NCBI RefSeq assembly: GCF_001649575.2 | Contig: NC_051453.1 | Location: 1,102,987 to 1,166,986 of the forward strand | Source: Kryptolebias marmoratus | Taxonomy: Eukaryota > Chordata > Actinopteri > Cyprinodontiformes > Rivulidae | Direction: 5' to 3' | Length of the DNA stretch: 64,000 nt | Shown: positions 38,401 to 51,000 of the stretch, piece by piece | Layout of the letters: every line of letters starts with the position of its first letter | How positions within the stretch are numbered: position 1 is the stretch's first letter | Translations under genes and position numbers: made by a program | Notes under the pieces: generated by a model | The model's database searches: none | What the model was told of the DNA's origin: nothing | What the model saw: only the letters and a program-made list of their open reading frames with translations

Positions 38401-40129
38401 CCCACATTAATCCAAACGCTCACACTCTGCACCTCCAGTCCCTCCACTCATTAACAGTGGCAGATATCAAGATAGGAATAATGAGAAAGTGCCCGCAAGT
38501 CAGGACATATATTAAAGAAATAGGAAGTGCAAGAGGAAAAGGGAGTGAGAGATGGAGAGAATAAATCCTGTCATAAATGGGAAAATACCCTCGAGGAATA
38601 GCCCAGGCTTGGATGACAAACAGCATGCATTCATATTGTTTGGAGATGGTGACAGGCTCTGTACAAGTCATGTATAGTCCAACAGTAGACACTATTTTAA
38701 CAACTCCTATAAGCACAGAGTGTTTGTAAAGAATGCAGCGGCAGATTCTAAAGTACTTCCAATGGTTTTATGGGGGGAAGGGCCTTCTTAGCATGTCCTG
38801 GTTTAAAAATGAGCAGGAATCTTAATGATGAAATTCCAACAGATTTACAGGCATATGAGCACCCAGTAAGAAATGACAGAAACATTTTAGGATCCATTAA
38901 TAATGTTTGGAGGATTAAAGATGATTAAAAGAAACAGGAAGAACAGGAAATAAAGTTGTTTAGGCAGTAGTACTGAACAAACTGACTAATGCTTTTGTTT
39001 TTGTTTTTTAGACATATTTTTTTAAATTACATTTATAAATGTTCAAAGAAAATTCAACTAAGCACATTCATGCAGTATAAAACTCAACAAATTAAGAGAT
39101 AAATTATTATTATTATTATGTTTATTGAGCATTTCCAGCAGTTCAAAGCTGAATTGCAGCACTGATAGATCCTTGGCCTGAAGTGGAGCTGCAGACCAGC
39201 ACACAGGCCAGCAACGGGCAGGTGCAGGAGAAGGTCCTTATAATTGGCGGTCCCCTGTAACCAGGCCTCTGGTGGGGCTGGGCTGTGACTCGTGAGGAAG
39301 ACACACAAAATGAGCTACTGCATCAAAAATTGAGGTTGGCAACCTCCATGCACGTCTGGGCGATTTTTCAAATGAGCATTTTTAGGCCCCAGAGGAAACC
39401 ACTGCACCCCTGCTATCATAAGCAATTGGAATAGAAATGGACACAAAAATCTTTTTTTTTTTTTTTCTCCTGCCATGTATAACTAGGTTGAGCAAGGGGG
39501 GGAAACTGTGATGTTCAAAGCCTGGTAGATAAGAGAGAAAGAACAAAAATAAGATGTGTTTGATTTTTTATTCATTTTTTAAGAAATTAGGTTAGTGCAA
39601 TTTCAAAACTACGTTTTTTTGTTCTTTTAATCCTTACATGTCTTCGTCCTGTTTCAAAAGAAAAAAAAAAACTGAACAAAGATCACAGCAACAGGATTTG
39701 GGTATTTGGGTACTAATGAGAAGTATAAAGTCTACAAAGTGCATTTTTCTGCAGCTAACAGATCTTTCAAAGACCTGAGCAGAAATAATTTGGTTTTCAC
39801 ATCAACTGTTCCAACAATATGTTAAATATTTGATTTGAAATGCCACTCCATAAATCTGTTATGAGCTGTAGTTTTTTTTCATTTATTTAATTTTTTTCCC
39901 TCTAAGATTGTTTTCCAATATGTTTAAAGCCACAGTAAAATGAGCTTTTATTGTGTCTAAACTGACAGAATCTAAAAATATTTCAGAGAGGATTTTATCA
40001 AATTGTTTCAAGTTTTGATCTATTCAAAAGTGGATGCATTTTGGCACACAGTCTCTGGAGAGCTGTAATTTCTCCCACATCAGTGTTGAATAAGGAGGCA
40101 GAAATTTTAAACAAACAATGTTTGGAAAT
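38401..40129. other. Intergenic, no gene seen
   Basis: Includes a higher-GC stretch at 39140-39300 that I cannot assign, and T- and A-runs at 39451-39466 and 39659-39671. Confidence 0.5.
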
Positions 40130-40170
40130 TAAAAAAATAAATTCTTATTTTTCTTCCGGTTGTTTTCGTT

Positions 40171-41092
40171 TCAGGGGTCTCCACAGTGAGTCATCCTCCT
40201 CCATCTAGTTGTGTCTTCTGTGTCCTCTGTCCTCTCTCCAACTACCGCCATGTCCTCTCTAATTGCATCCATAGATCTTGTCCTCCTTTTTCCTGGCAGC
40301 TGTGTCTCTAACATCCTTCTGTCCCTCCTCTGGACATGTCCAAACCATCTCAGTCTGTCCTCTGTGTCTCTAACATCCTTCTGTCCCTCCTCTGGACATG
40401 TCCAAACCATCTCAGTCTGGCCTCTCTAACTTTATCTCTCAGTTCTTCAACCTGTGCTGGACCTCCGATGACCTCATTCCTAATCCTGTCCATCCATGTC
40501 CCTCCCAAGGAGAACCTCAACATCTTCAGCTCTGCCACTTCCAGTTCTGTGTCCTGTCTTTTTGTCTCCAAACCAGACAACATGGCTGCTCTCACCACTT
40601 TCTGTAAACCTTTACTTTGACTTTTGACCTTTGCTGCCACCCTTTTGTTACAAATCACTCCTGAAAATTTTCTCGACCCACTCCGTCCTGCCTGGACTCT
40701 CTCTCCCTGTTCTTCTGGACCATAAGTCCATGAAGTCCTGCACCTTTGTAACCTCTGACCTTGTAGCCTCACTGTTCTATCTGCCTCCCTCTCATTTACA
40801 CACAGATTCTCTGTCTTTCTACGGCTGACTCTCATCCCTCGTCTCTTAAGTGCATACCTCCACCTCTCCAGGTTCTCTTCCACCTGTTCCCTGTTCTCAC
40901 CACAGATCATGATGTCCTCTGCAAACATCATAGTCCACAGGGACTCCTGCCTGTCCTCATCTGTTAGTCTGTCCATCACCAGAGCAAACAAGAAGGGTCT
41001 CAGAGCCGATCCTGGATGCACTCCCACCTCCACATGGAAGCTATCTGTCCCTCCACCAGCACACCTCACTGTCCTGCTGTCCTCATACAAAT
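40171..41092 (-). pseudogene. RTE-type LINE reverse transcriptase/C-terminal domain, broken
   Basis: The readable frame 41090-40350 starts in the RT core (MYEDSRTVRC, PGSALRPFLFALVMDRLT) and includes WTMMFAEDIMICGE. Here the catalytic YxDD/FADD-type box reads FAED, so one catalytic Asp is replaced by Glu. It then continues to LRWFGHVQRRD. A 62-bp tandem duplication shifts the frame, and the true end (...RWRRMTHCGDP, TGA at 40171) is read in another frame. The copy is inactive. The N-terminal endonuclease is absent through truncation. Confidence 0.85.
40301..40424. repeat. 62-bp tandem duplication inside the LINE
   Basis: Copies 40301-40362 and 40363-40424 differ at one base (T/G near the end). 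62 is not a multiple of three, so the duplication moves the LINE reading frame, and the encoded RLRWFGHVQRRDRRMLETQ appears twice, in different frames. Confidence 0.95.
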
Positions 41093-41165
41093 GCAGAAAA
41101 TCCTTTTTTTTCGATTCTGAAGTTGAAATATTTCTCCTTTTTTCATTTTGTCATGAGCCTGGGGA

Positions 41166-41257
<92 letters not shown>
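41166..41257. repeat. (ATT)n microsatellite, about 30 units
   Basis: A 92-bp uninterrupted ATT array. It produces artificial poly-Leu and poly-Tyr frames on the plus strand that are not genes. Confidence 0.97.
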
Positions 41258-41259
<2 letters not shown>

Positions 41260-42574
41260 TTTGGGGGTGGGTGGATGGGGGTGTAATAAATCTGTTTTTA
41301 TGTCATGACTGGGCAGAACTTGCCAAAGACAACCAGGCAACATATTTGCATTTAGCTGACCAAATCATTATTTTTATAGACCTCCTTCACAATTACATAT
41401 TCTTTGTGTTAATGCTACTTTCAGATGGAATTACTTCTTTATGTGCTCCAATGCTTGTAGTTCATTAATTTAGTTTTATTGCTGCTAAATTAGATTCATT
41501 TATGCCCTCTGGCAAGGAAGCATAATGTGCATAAAAATAACTTATACCACTAAACATTTATACTCAAAATATTCCTCTCAAGTGCAGAGTAGGCACACCA
41601 CATGAATCTCAATAACCTCTAAAACTCATTCATGTCTCTGACAACTTTCATATGAACTAAATAACTCACATTTTCTGATTTGAGTTCCTTTAGAAGTCAT
41701 AGGTGGTCCCCACCAGGCAGCGGCATCATGTCTCACCACCTACTTCCGTGGGACTGTTTTCTCTGAGGATCTGGCATCGGGATAGTAATAATATTGTCAC
41801 CTTCACCCACCACATTCTGTGCAGACGGTACTCTTTCTCATTCTTCCTTTAACATTATGTTTTAGTGCCACTGTTACTGCATTATGAGAAATTCTCTCCT
41901 TCTGTGGGAGAAGGAGCTACAACTCCTGGGGTCACTTTGAGAATTGTATCTGCAGCGTGTGTGCTGAACTATGAAGTACATTTTGGAACAAGTCGTACTG
42001 ATTGTTCTGCAGCTCAGCTTAACTTAAGAGGAAACAACAGAACACTGACTGATAAATGCAATGCAGTACAACTGAGTTTCAGAAATACTTTGAGCCGGAG
42101 AAGCTTTATTTCTTAAGGAATGTAACACTAGTTGAGATTGGTCAACCTTTGTTTTCAGCTGTGCATTGCAGATGTCATTGTACAATAAAACAACAGCAGC
42201 AGCACTTCCAATCACATACATGTCAAGGCAGCTACCAAAGTATTCAGCTGCTGTCAAAGCCTGGTTGGTAATTGTGTGCTTGGCCTACTTTTAATGGTTT
42301 TGGCTACTCTGGTGAAAAAATAAGAGATTAAAGAAATAGCCAGTGATCTTTTCTTCTTGATTTATATTTTATTAACTGAACATAAATAAGAACATTTCAA
42401 GCATTAACATAAATAAACTCTGCATCAGATTTGTATATAAACATACATCTATCAAAAGTATTTTTTCATGCCCATTAAAAAGGGAGTTTGAGAAAATGTG
42501 TTTTGACAGAAATACTGAAAGAGCTGTCTCCATTTTTCATTTCCTGTACTGCATGTTCTTGTTCAGGACTGTGG
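41258..42574. other. Intergenic, no gene seen
   Basis: A moderately complex stretch at 41690-42120 is not assigned. Overlapping short frames have no motifs. Confidence 0.5.
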
Positions 42575-42890
42575 GGGTTGAAGCCTAAAGTCAAAAGATA
42601 GGTTGGACTTTGGAGAGGTCATTAGTTCATCACAGAGCCAACACAGAGAAACACAACACAACCATGCATGCTCACACTCACACCTAAGATCAACTTAAAA
42701 TAACCAATGAACCTAATTTGCATGTTTTAAGGCTAAATTAGGAAACCAGACTATTGTGACCTGCACTGGTACATGTAAGTAATGCAGGTTTCACAACACA
42801 AAGACCGAAACAGACAAGGTTTCAACCAGAAATCTTTTGTTGAGGGGAAATGCAACACTGTTCTTACACAAATCACATCCACCTGACACA
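42575..42890 (+). repeat. tRNA/L2-like repeat, copy 3, strongly diverged
   Basis: The order of blocks follows copy 2: 'agttcatcacag', 'cacactcacacctaagatcaac', 'accaatgaacctaa-ttgcatg', and at the end 'tttcaaccagaaatcttttg'. The middle is altered. Confidence 0.5.
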
Positions 42891-45800
42891 GCTTGACTTT
42901 CTAAAGACCACAGCTTAGGACAAGGATCTCCATCACTTGTGTGTCAAGTAAACGTCTTGGCCTCGTCCTGTACCACAGCCCCTACATGTTTGTCCAAGTT
43001 TATTTTAAAATGCATTAGATGTAATGCAGTGACTGGGCTGCTTGGTGTAACTTCATCCATGTGACTAGTCTATTCCCTAAAGGCGGCTTCTAGCTTTCGT
43101 CACTATATGAGCTGGCAATACAAGGCATTGCTTAGGCTGAAATCTCATGTGCCTCTATGAGATGATTCACAGTAATCCTTAATCTTGTCATAAAACTATA
43201 AAAAAAATGAGCTCCATGAAGATTCATTTCAAATTGTAAGACTTGACTTTCTATTGTGTAAATGTATACTCAAACGAAGTATAAATATCAATGCCAGCTA
43301 GTAAAAGTGATGTCATTGTAAGTTTTGAGCATTTAAAAAAATGCAGAATAAAATACTGGGATTGGGTGGCTCTTTTAGCTGATCAAAGTTAGGCTTCAGT
43401 AGAGCATCAACTCCAACTTTACTCTGGCCGGGAGAATTGCAATCATAATAACGTTATAGTATTGTTTTTATGAGCTGTATATAGTGCAAGTCACAGCATT
43501 GGACTCATGGTGAAATAAAAACCTGACAAGACCTTAGTGTTTATGTCAAATGTACTAAAGACTGGATTTTATATTTGTTAAAAAAGATGAAAGTTGGGAA
43601 TTCTTTGGAAATAGTTGCAATTTCTGTATTCAGCACGAAGTCAAGTTCTTCAATACAGAAAAAAAATATATAAAAAATCCATTTCTAAGATATTTAAAAG
43701 GTATTCTCTGCAAGTTTCTGTCTGAGTGCTCATATTCATCAGTGAAGCAAGAAGTTCAAGATTTCTAAAAAAAAATTACACGGCAAATGCTTTTATTGAA
43801 AATTACACTGCAGTCCCTCGATTGCCAATTTATTTGCTTTTGTTACCATTTGAGTTGAACTTTATTACTTTGGTTATTGCTGCAGATTTTATGTGCAATG
43901 TTTCATGAATGCTTTCCTCGCACAATCACTTTTTTCCTCCTTTTTTCTTTGTTTAAACACAAGTGTTATGATGGCTGTTGAGCATGAAAAAATTCGATTC
44001 ACGCTTCATTCCCCATTCCCACTTGGACTTGTGGTTTACAGAAAATTTAACATTTTGATGATAAGCCAAATAAAGGAGTTGATTTGCTCTGTGTTCCAAA
44101 TAGAACAACACATTCCACGCAGATGTTACTTTTGATTGTGGTAATGCATGACAAATTTAAAACCAAATCACCATGCAGAAAAATAATGACAATAGCACAA
44201 TACCAGACACCCTGGTGCATGATGGGGCATATGTTGTGTTCCATTAAACATTGGAAGAGGGATATTCCCTGCTGCTCAGTGTAATTGCAATATTATTATG
44301 TTACTTAGGTTTTGCTCAGATATGAAAAAAGAAGAAAAGAAAAGAAAAAAAACATGCCTGTGAGATCTGATTTAACCAGCAAATTAGTAAGTTTTTCCAA
44401 CTTCTACTTTTCAAGTACGTTGGTGCTTGCTGAGCGAGACAGCGTTTTACTACGATTTCCCTTTGTGGTTTGATCACTGTTGGCACGAAGGCTGGCAAAT
44501 AAATCAAATTTATTTGTATATTTTTCATTTTATATCTGAAGTAAAAATAGTAGTTTAATATTAATTCAGTCTAGTTTTCCCTTGATCCTTTTACTATCAA
44601 TTATGAAGAAGATATTTCCTCTTTTTTTTTCTTTCTCTTTTTTATTGTTTAAACTCTGGCATAGAAGCATCACTGGTGTCTAAATGTCTGATCAGTAATA
44701 CTCTGGGCAGTTTTGATTTTTGAACCCATATTTTTGCACCGACTGCTTTGATCATATGAAATGGTTAAACTTCAGAGGTCTCAGAGAATGGCTGTGTGAG
44801 GTGCATACTCGTAGCACAAAACACTTGGAGGACACAAAGCACTTTGCTTTTATTTCACGGCTTGGAGTAAGACATAAACCCCTGCAAATTACAACAGACT
44901 ACAAACCACTGGGAGAGGCACCTGAGATAAGGGGCTTTGATGCTGTGTCTCCACCACTGCCCCCAAGCAGCCATCCATCAACAAAAATCTAAAGCTTAGA
45001 GGAGATCTAAAACCCCAAAATGTTCTTCAGTTACTGCGCAAAACGTCATTGCTTCTACATCTTCTGTCGTACATCAGTGGCAGTTTGTTGTAGATGAGAC
45101 ACATTTTTCAGTCTCAAAGATGGTTAAATAAATACATACAGCAATTTATAACTACTTAACTAGAAAAAAAAAAGATAAAGTTGTCCTTGTTTCTGAAATT
45201 TGCTTTTCCGATCTATAAGTTGTAACTTTAAAGAGATGTTGACGTTGTTTTAATGATTTTATATTAGTGTGTGTGTGTTTAAACATTTACTATTATAAGC
45301 AGTTCTTGTGGATGTGCAAGACTTGCAGAGTAGAATTACACTTACATAAATTCTATTTACATAGGCTGACTAATTACTTTTTTCCAAAATGAAATGTTTG
45401 ATGGTTCTGAAAGTTTTTACCAAATAAAGAAAATAATCAAGATTTTCTCCCATATATCTGAAATTCTTACAGACCACACATAAAAATGTATTTTATTCAG
45501 TGTATTAACAAATCATATTATACATCTTATAGACAATGTTTTGTAACATTTGCTTCACAAACAACAGCATTATAAAAATAAAAGCACATGTAACATATAT
45601 TGTGATCTTGTTATATTGTTTTCTTCAGGAAATCTGCATCATACTGCATCTATTTATTTTATTTCATTTAGTATTTTTTTTTACAAAAATCTGGAGTGAA
45701 AAAAAACAAAAAAACTTGAATGACTATTCTAGTTTGCAAAGCTAAAAACAAACAAAATTATAAACAGGGATATGCCTTTCCCGTTGAGGTTAAAATGGAC

Positions 45801-46041
45801 AACGGTGAATTCAAAACAAGCATGTTTGTTTACTTTTTTGTCACGTTTTTGTTATGATGAAGAAAATACAAGGAGAACAAAAGCAAAATCATGCTGGTGC
45901 CGAAATGACTGTGAGATTATTACTTTGCTTGGATTATACTTTTTTTTAGCAAAAGCTTTTGTTCATGTGTGACTGATTCTGATTTGTGCAATTTACAAAC
46001 ATCAACACATTGGTAAAACATCAGTGGCAGCAGAGTTTGAG
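42891..46041. other. Intergenic downstream of the brinp3-like gene, no gene seen
   Basis: AT-rich sequence. Part of it next to 46307 should be 3' UTR of the brinp3-like gene, whose end is not defined. Confidence 0.5.
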
Positions 46042-46047
46042 TTTATT
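46042..46047 (-). promoter_or_regulatory. Possible poly(A) signal (AATAAA) of the brinp3-like gene
   Basis: AATAAA on the minus strand lies about 260 bases after the stop codon. The region is AT-rich and further AATAAA hexamers occur further downstream, so the real 3' end may be longer. No transcript evidence is available. Confidence 0.3.
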
Positions 46048-46307
46048 TTATGAACTGTCAAAGTTATTTTCATCAGAAAAGAAATGAGGCAAATATGGTG
46101 AAACCCTACTCAGTTCTAAGATGTTATACAAATTTATAGGAAAAGCTGACAGAAGAATCTCAGCTGTGCTGTTGAGATTCACAATGCCAGTTAGAAATGT
46201 CCCCAAATTGTCCAGTTCACTGCTTTAGAATATCTCTTAACCATTATCAAGTCTATGGGATAACTGCTCTATCTGTGCGTCTGTGCACATGGCCACCTGT
46301 CTGCTTA

Positions 46308-47424
46308 TTAGCTACATAATTTGGTTGTCTCATATTCAACAGAGTTGGGCTGCTTGGCACTAAAAGTCTGCAATGCTGCCTGAATCCTGGCAACATCTGT
46401 GGTAGACAGTTTGAGCCGGTGCCGCAGCAGACAGGAGAAGAGATCCAAACGCTGAGCTCCGGGAGGAGAAAGCCTGTTGACTCGGTCACGGATCTCCAGC
46501 AGCTGCAGCAGGGCAGAGTCCTGCGATCCCTGAGTATATGGGTAGTCCAGCTGTAAAATTAAGTCCTGGATTGCCTCCGGATCAAAGTGCATACTGTAGC
46601 CATACACCTGGATGCTGTTGATCTTCATGTAGCCCAGGTTCTGCCCTGGTTCCAGATACTCCAAAGGTTCAAAATATATAGTTCCATTGCCATTACTTGA
46701 AGGGCCCCTGATCCGGCTCCTTAGGTAAAAGTGGACTGTTTCAAAAAATGTTTTCCACTTGTTTCCTAAAGACAAAGTCCAGTTATAACAATCATAGGGA
46801 AGGTCTAATTTAGTCCTCTCCCAGTCTGGGTAATTGTTCTGGTCAATGGGCATGATCCAACTCTCTGAGTGACTTCCCCCAAATGGATTGATGTAGACAG
46901 ACAGCATAGGGTCAAGGGTGCTGTTTTTGGTAAGGCAGATCTGCAAAGACATCCCCAGGAGCATGTGGACATGGTTTGATTTGTACTTATTACTTTTCAG
47001 AGTCAGCAGCATCCTCTTCCTCCATGATGGGTCAAACCAGTTATTCAGCCTGACATCATTGCTGACAAAGATCCCATGGATGCTGATACGGTTGTCTCTT
47101 TTCTGCAGGAGGTAGCGCAGCTCCATGTCCTGCAGATCGGTTTCAAAGCCAATGTAGTGGTCAGTGGAGTCTGGCACTTCATTACGGCACATGCCCTGAC
47201 TCAGCATGTAACCCTGGTTACAGGTGGCGCAGCGGGAACGATTTTCATAGGAGCAGGATGCGCACGAGGTGCCCTCCCCCACCGTGCAGGGGATCACACC
47301 TTGGCATGGGGGATGCTCATATGGGCAAGAGCAGCTTCGGGTTTCCTCCAGGTAAGAGCCGATGTGGTTGTTTTCACTGCAGTACATGATGGAGAGGATG
47401 TAGTTCAGCCAGTAGCTAAAGGGC
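46308..47424 (-). CDS. brinp3: brinp3-like last coding exon (EGF-like block and conserved C-terminal domain)
   Basis: The exon opens after a TGTTGCAG acceptor with one base that completes a split AGG (Arg) codon, followed by [11 protein letters not shown]. It holds 371 full codons and ends in TAA at 46308-46310. Visible parts are a cysteine-rich block ([16 protein letters not shown], then CASC and CATCNQGYM) like the EGF-like segment of BRINPs, then [16 protein letters not shown], the [20 protein letters not shown] motif, [24 protein letters not shown] and [20 protein letters not shown]. Four N-glycosylation sequons are present (NRS, NST, NWT, NGT), which fits a secretory-pathway protein. There is no internal stop, and the length fits the long last exon usual for this family. 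Confidence 0.95.
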
Positions 47425-48039
47425 CTGCAACAGTACCAGAGCAGTGGATTAGAGTCACTGCAAAAATGTGCACATCTATTACATGACAAACAGTAATCCA
47501 GCACTTCTTACACTGTACAGAAACAAAATTATAGTGGGAAATGGCCACACACAAAAACTATTTTACAGTTAGATGACAAAGGTTTTATGCATTTGGAAAA
47601 TAAAAGGTCAATCAAAAAAACATAACAACAAAATGTATTATTTTGTTTGTGTGGATAATATTTTGTCTGCTTGTCTGAAATGATAGAGCAGGTATAGACA
47701 GCAGAAATGGCAGAAATACAAAGGAAAGTCTAAAATAAAAATAATGTCACATCAATTTCACATTTAAACACGGTGCAATAATGAGGATGAGCCTCATCCA
47801 TTAAGTTATGATGTTGCCCTTATAAAAAGATCTCTTCTTCCTGTAAAACAGGAACAGATTCTGAGGACACATCTTTCACACTGGAGTGTGGGCATGTAGT
47901 TATCTAATTAAATATGATTTAGGGAGCTGATCTAAAGCCTCTCATTGCCGAAAATATGGAACATCATTGAAGCCAGCAAAGTAATTTTGATTTGAACCAC
48001 TGAAGTTCTGACATTTCTCTTGTCTACTGCCTGATCTGA

Positions 48040-48074
<35 letters not shown>

Positions 48075-51000
48075 GGGGGGGGGCATTATAGGTGAGGATC
48101 AACAGTTCTTCACAACTCAGTATTGCCTCATATTCTCCTCATGCCTGCTAAGCAAGACTAATGTTTTGGAAATCCATCTGAACCCTTGAAAATTTTGATC
48201 ACATCTCTGTAGAAGTTCTATCTTGTTTGCATACATATTCAGCCCTGCTCCAGAAGTTAAAAAGGATTTCACTGCAATTAGTGCCCTGAATGCAGCTAGA
48301 AAGAGAAGATTTTCAGCATGGGCTTCAGATACTATGAATAAATAAATATTTATTGATAAATATTGAAAAAAAGCAAATATCAAAACCCCCCTGTCAACTT
48401 ACTGCTGCATCTTTGTCTAAATTAACCTTTTGTTTCAAAGTTTAAATAATTTTAGTGAATTCAGAGCAGAGGTGGGAATCTTTAGGTACCTCACAGTTTC
48501 TCATCTCCCTGATGCAGAATCAGAGGTCTGCACTGCAATGTGAAAACATTTATTGATGGATTTTGATTATCTTGATGCCTCCTCCTGTGTGACTACTTGA
48601 TAGTTTTAAAGCTTCCAAATAATTTACTTCCAGTTGCATATGTTGCTTAGTTATCTTGTTCACATGTCTGTTATGTGCATGTCATAGACTGTCCAAGCTC
48701 TGCAGTCCCATACTTCTGACTTCCACCTTTGGTGTTTCTCAACATTATGGTGTTAATTCACAATAACAGAACTGAGTTTTGACATCTGAAAATACTCCAT
48801 GTCCACCCAGATTTTACCCCAATCCTTAGTTCAGAGGAGAAGAATAAAAGATGAAGAATCAGCACATAAGTATGTTTCAGATGGAAATAATCTTATTTTG
48901 TTTTCCCTTCTCCAAGGCTTCTCCAAATTGTAAAAAATGCTAAAACTAAATTCCAGAAACTGTTTATGGAGGCGCAGATGGACAACATGACAAGAATGTA
49001 ATGTTGTCAGTTTTAACAATATCACCCAGCAGACACTTCTATGATATTTGTTCCTAAATCTGTCAAATTTTGAAATCCAAATTTGTTATCCAGAGTTAAA
49101 GGGTATACTGTATTTGTGTAATGTCACTGAGTTTATATATACAGAGGTATGTGTTCTTAAATTGCATAATATAATTGTGCAGTTTGTATGTGGCACAAGG
49201 AATGTTAATCTGACCTCAAAAAGAGGTTAAAAATAATAAATAAATAAAAAAATCCAGACAATTTTTTTCTCCTTCCTAAACATGATAATGATGAATGTGT
49301 GTGCATCTATATATAAGTTAAAATTTGATCACATTTGTCAGTTTAACAGTTAATTTAATGACTTAACATTCGTCACAGTACTCAGCTTTTCAGAAACTCA
49401 TCACTTCGAACCAGTTGTGCATAGCTCAGCCCCAGAGTGCAGACTGTGCACAGCAAGACAGAGGAAGCCGTCTCACTATTCTATACGGCATTGTGTCAGC
49501 AGGACATGTAAAGTGTCATGGAGACGCAGCATGCAGTGTGGGCCAGAAAGAAGCTTTATGTTCAAGCTGCAATCTGTTCATTGTCTATCAGCTCACTTCA
49601 CACAGAATAATGTCATACACAAACTTTTTATCTTCCTGAGACTCAATTTACACCAGCAGAAGGAACTTTTTTTTTTCTTCGCAGAAGCTGCACTATAGTT
49701 TGTCCTATTAAAAGCCATATTCATTTATGTGCTTGTGCTTGGTGGAGAAAAAAAGAAAACACCAGTTGTTTAATGCAGCTCCATTATAGCTGTTCTGACA
49801 CCTCCTTACTGACAGTGCAGCTGAAAACAGAGTATTTATCTACAGAACCTACAGCATTTTTCTCTTTGCTTTGTCTTCATCTGCCATAGACCATGATGCT
49901 CCACTAACCAAATAATGGAATGAGATATTCATGAATAACATTCATGAATATTATTTTATTATAAGTTATTTTTATAAAGCAAGAGGAGATGCACCTTCCA
50001 TGAACTAGCTTGCTATAGAATATATGCATTAAGGGATACAAATAAAATGGGGCATGTTGTTCATTTGACAGATATAATAAATATTTCTCAGTTGTTTTTA
50101 ACTGTAAAACTTATGATCCAAACTTGATAAATGAATTATTCTTTATTAAAATGTTTTAAAGGAGAAGACACTTTAGATCTTATATATCCCCATTAGTTTT
50201 TACTGTCATCATTTCTCATCTCTTCTGCATTTATTACTTTGGAACTATTTGCCTTGAAAAGGGGCCAACTTAAGGGTTAAGATAGATTATCTAAAAGACT
50301 CATTAGACACCACATCTAAACGTGCCCTGTTCAGTAAATCAAAACACTTTTCTTCATCTTTGTATTTCAGCAAATAGACGTGCACGTCTGAAAGAGATCT
50401 GCGAGACACCTTTAAGAGATCTTAGACACAGAAGAGAACATTTTCTGAAAACATGAAACAATGCAGACTTTCAGCCTTTTACATCAGGTTAAGTGCTGTA
50501 AACATCGAGCTGAAGGATGTAAAGATGGTGCGTCAGATGATTATTGATAGCAGAAAGTGATTTGCATATAAATCAGTAGTCATACAAAGAACAGTTTTTA
50601 CAGTGCCTATAAAAGTGTTCACCCCTTGAATAAATCTCAACTGGAGTTTGTCAAGTTAAATAAAAATATTTAACTCATTTAATATAAGTTTTTTTCGACC
50701 GTTGCCTCCGCCTGTGTCATAAGATCCAAGCCTGGTGAAGACCTGACAGCAGTTGTAGCTCAGTCTTTTACGTCTCACCTGCTGGAGCTTGGACCTCCTT
50801 CAGAGAGCTCACAGAAACAAACAAATAAATGAACTAACTAACTAAATAAATATTCAGACACTGCTGGGTTTCAGAAAGTTAATGACGCAAGACCCTTGGG
50901 CATATAGATACGAAATAAAGTAAAATGAAAAGAAACAAACAAAAAAGCAAAGGAAAAAAACAGAAACTATTGATCATTAATAAACACACTGCAAAGTGCA

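Larger units (their letters stand above)
40130..41110 (-). mobile_element. 5'-truncated RTE-type LINE, 3' end only
   Basis: The minus strand encodes the end of a non-LTR reverse transcriptase, followed by a short 3' tail (GAAACGAAAACAACCGGAAG...) and an AT-rich end. The left part of the element is missing, as is usual for LINE insertions. No clear target duplication is visible. A microsatellite of ATT units begins about 55 bp from its 5' break. Confidence 0.85.

Noticed and set aside
40336..40828. Plus-strand frames of 65-94 codons
   Set aside because: They are antisense to the reverse transcriptase remnant.
40909..41308. Plus-strand frames with poly-Leu and poly-Tyr
   Set aside because: They come from translating the ATT array and the antisense of the LINE.
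47076..47486. 136-codon plus-strand frame
   Set aside because: It is the antisense shadow of the long coding exon.
47425..47504. Extension of the last exon upstream to a Met (26 more residues)
   Set aside because: The sequence before 47425 has no BRINP similarity. A good TGTTGCAG acceptor sits exactly where the conserved peptide begins, and the phase matches the donor at 52305.
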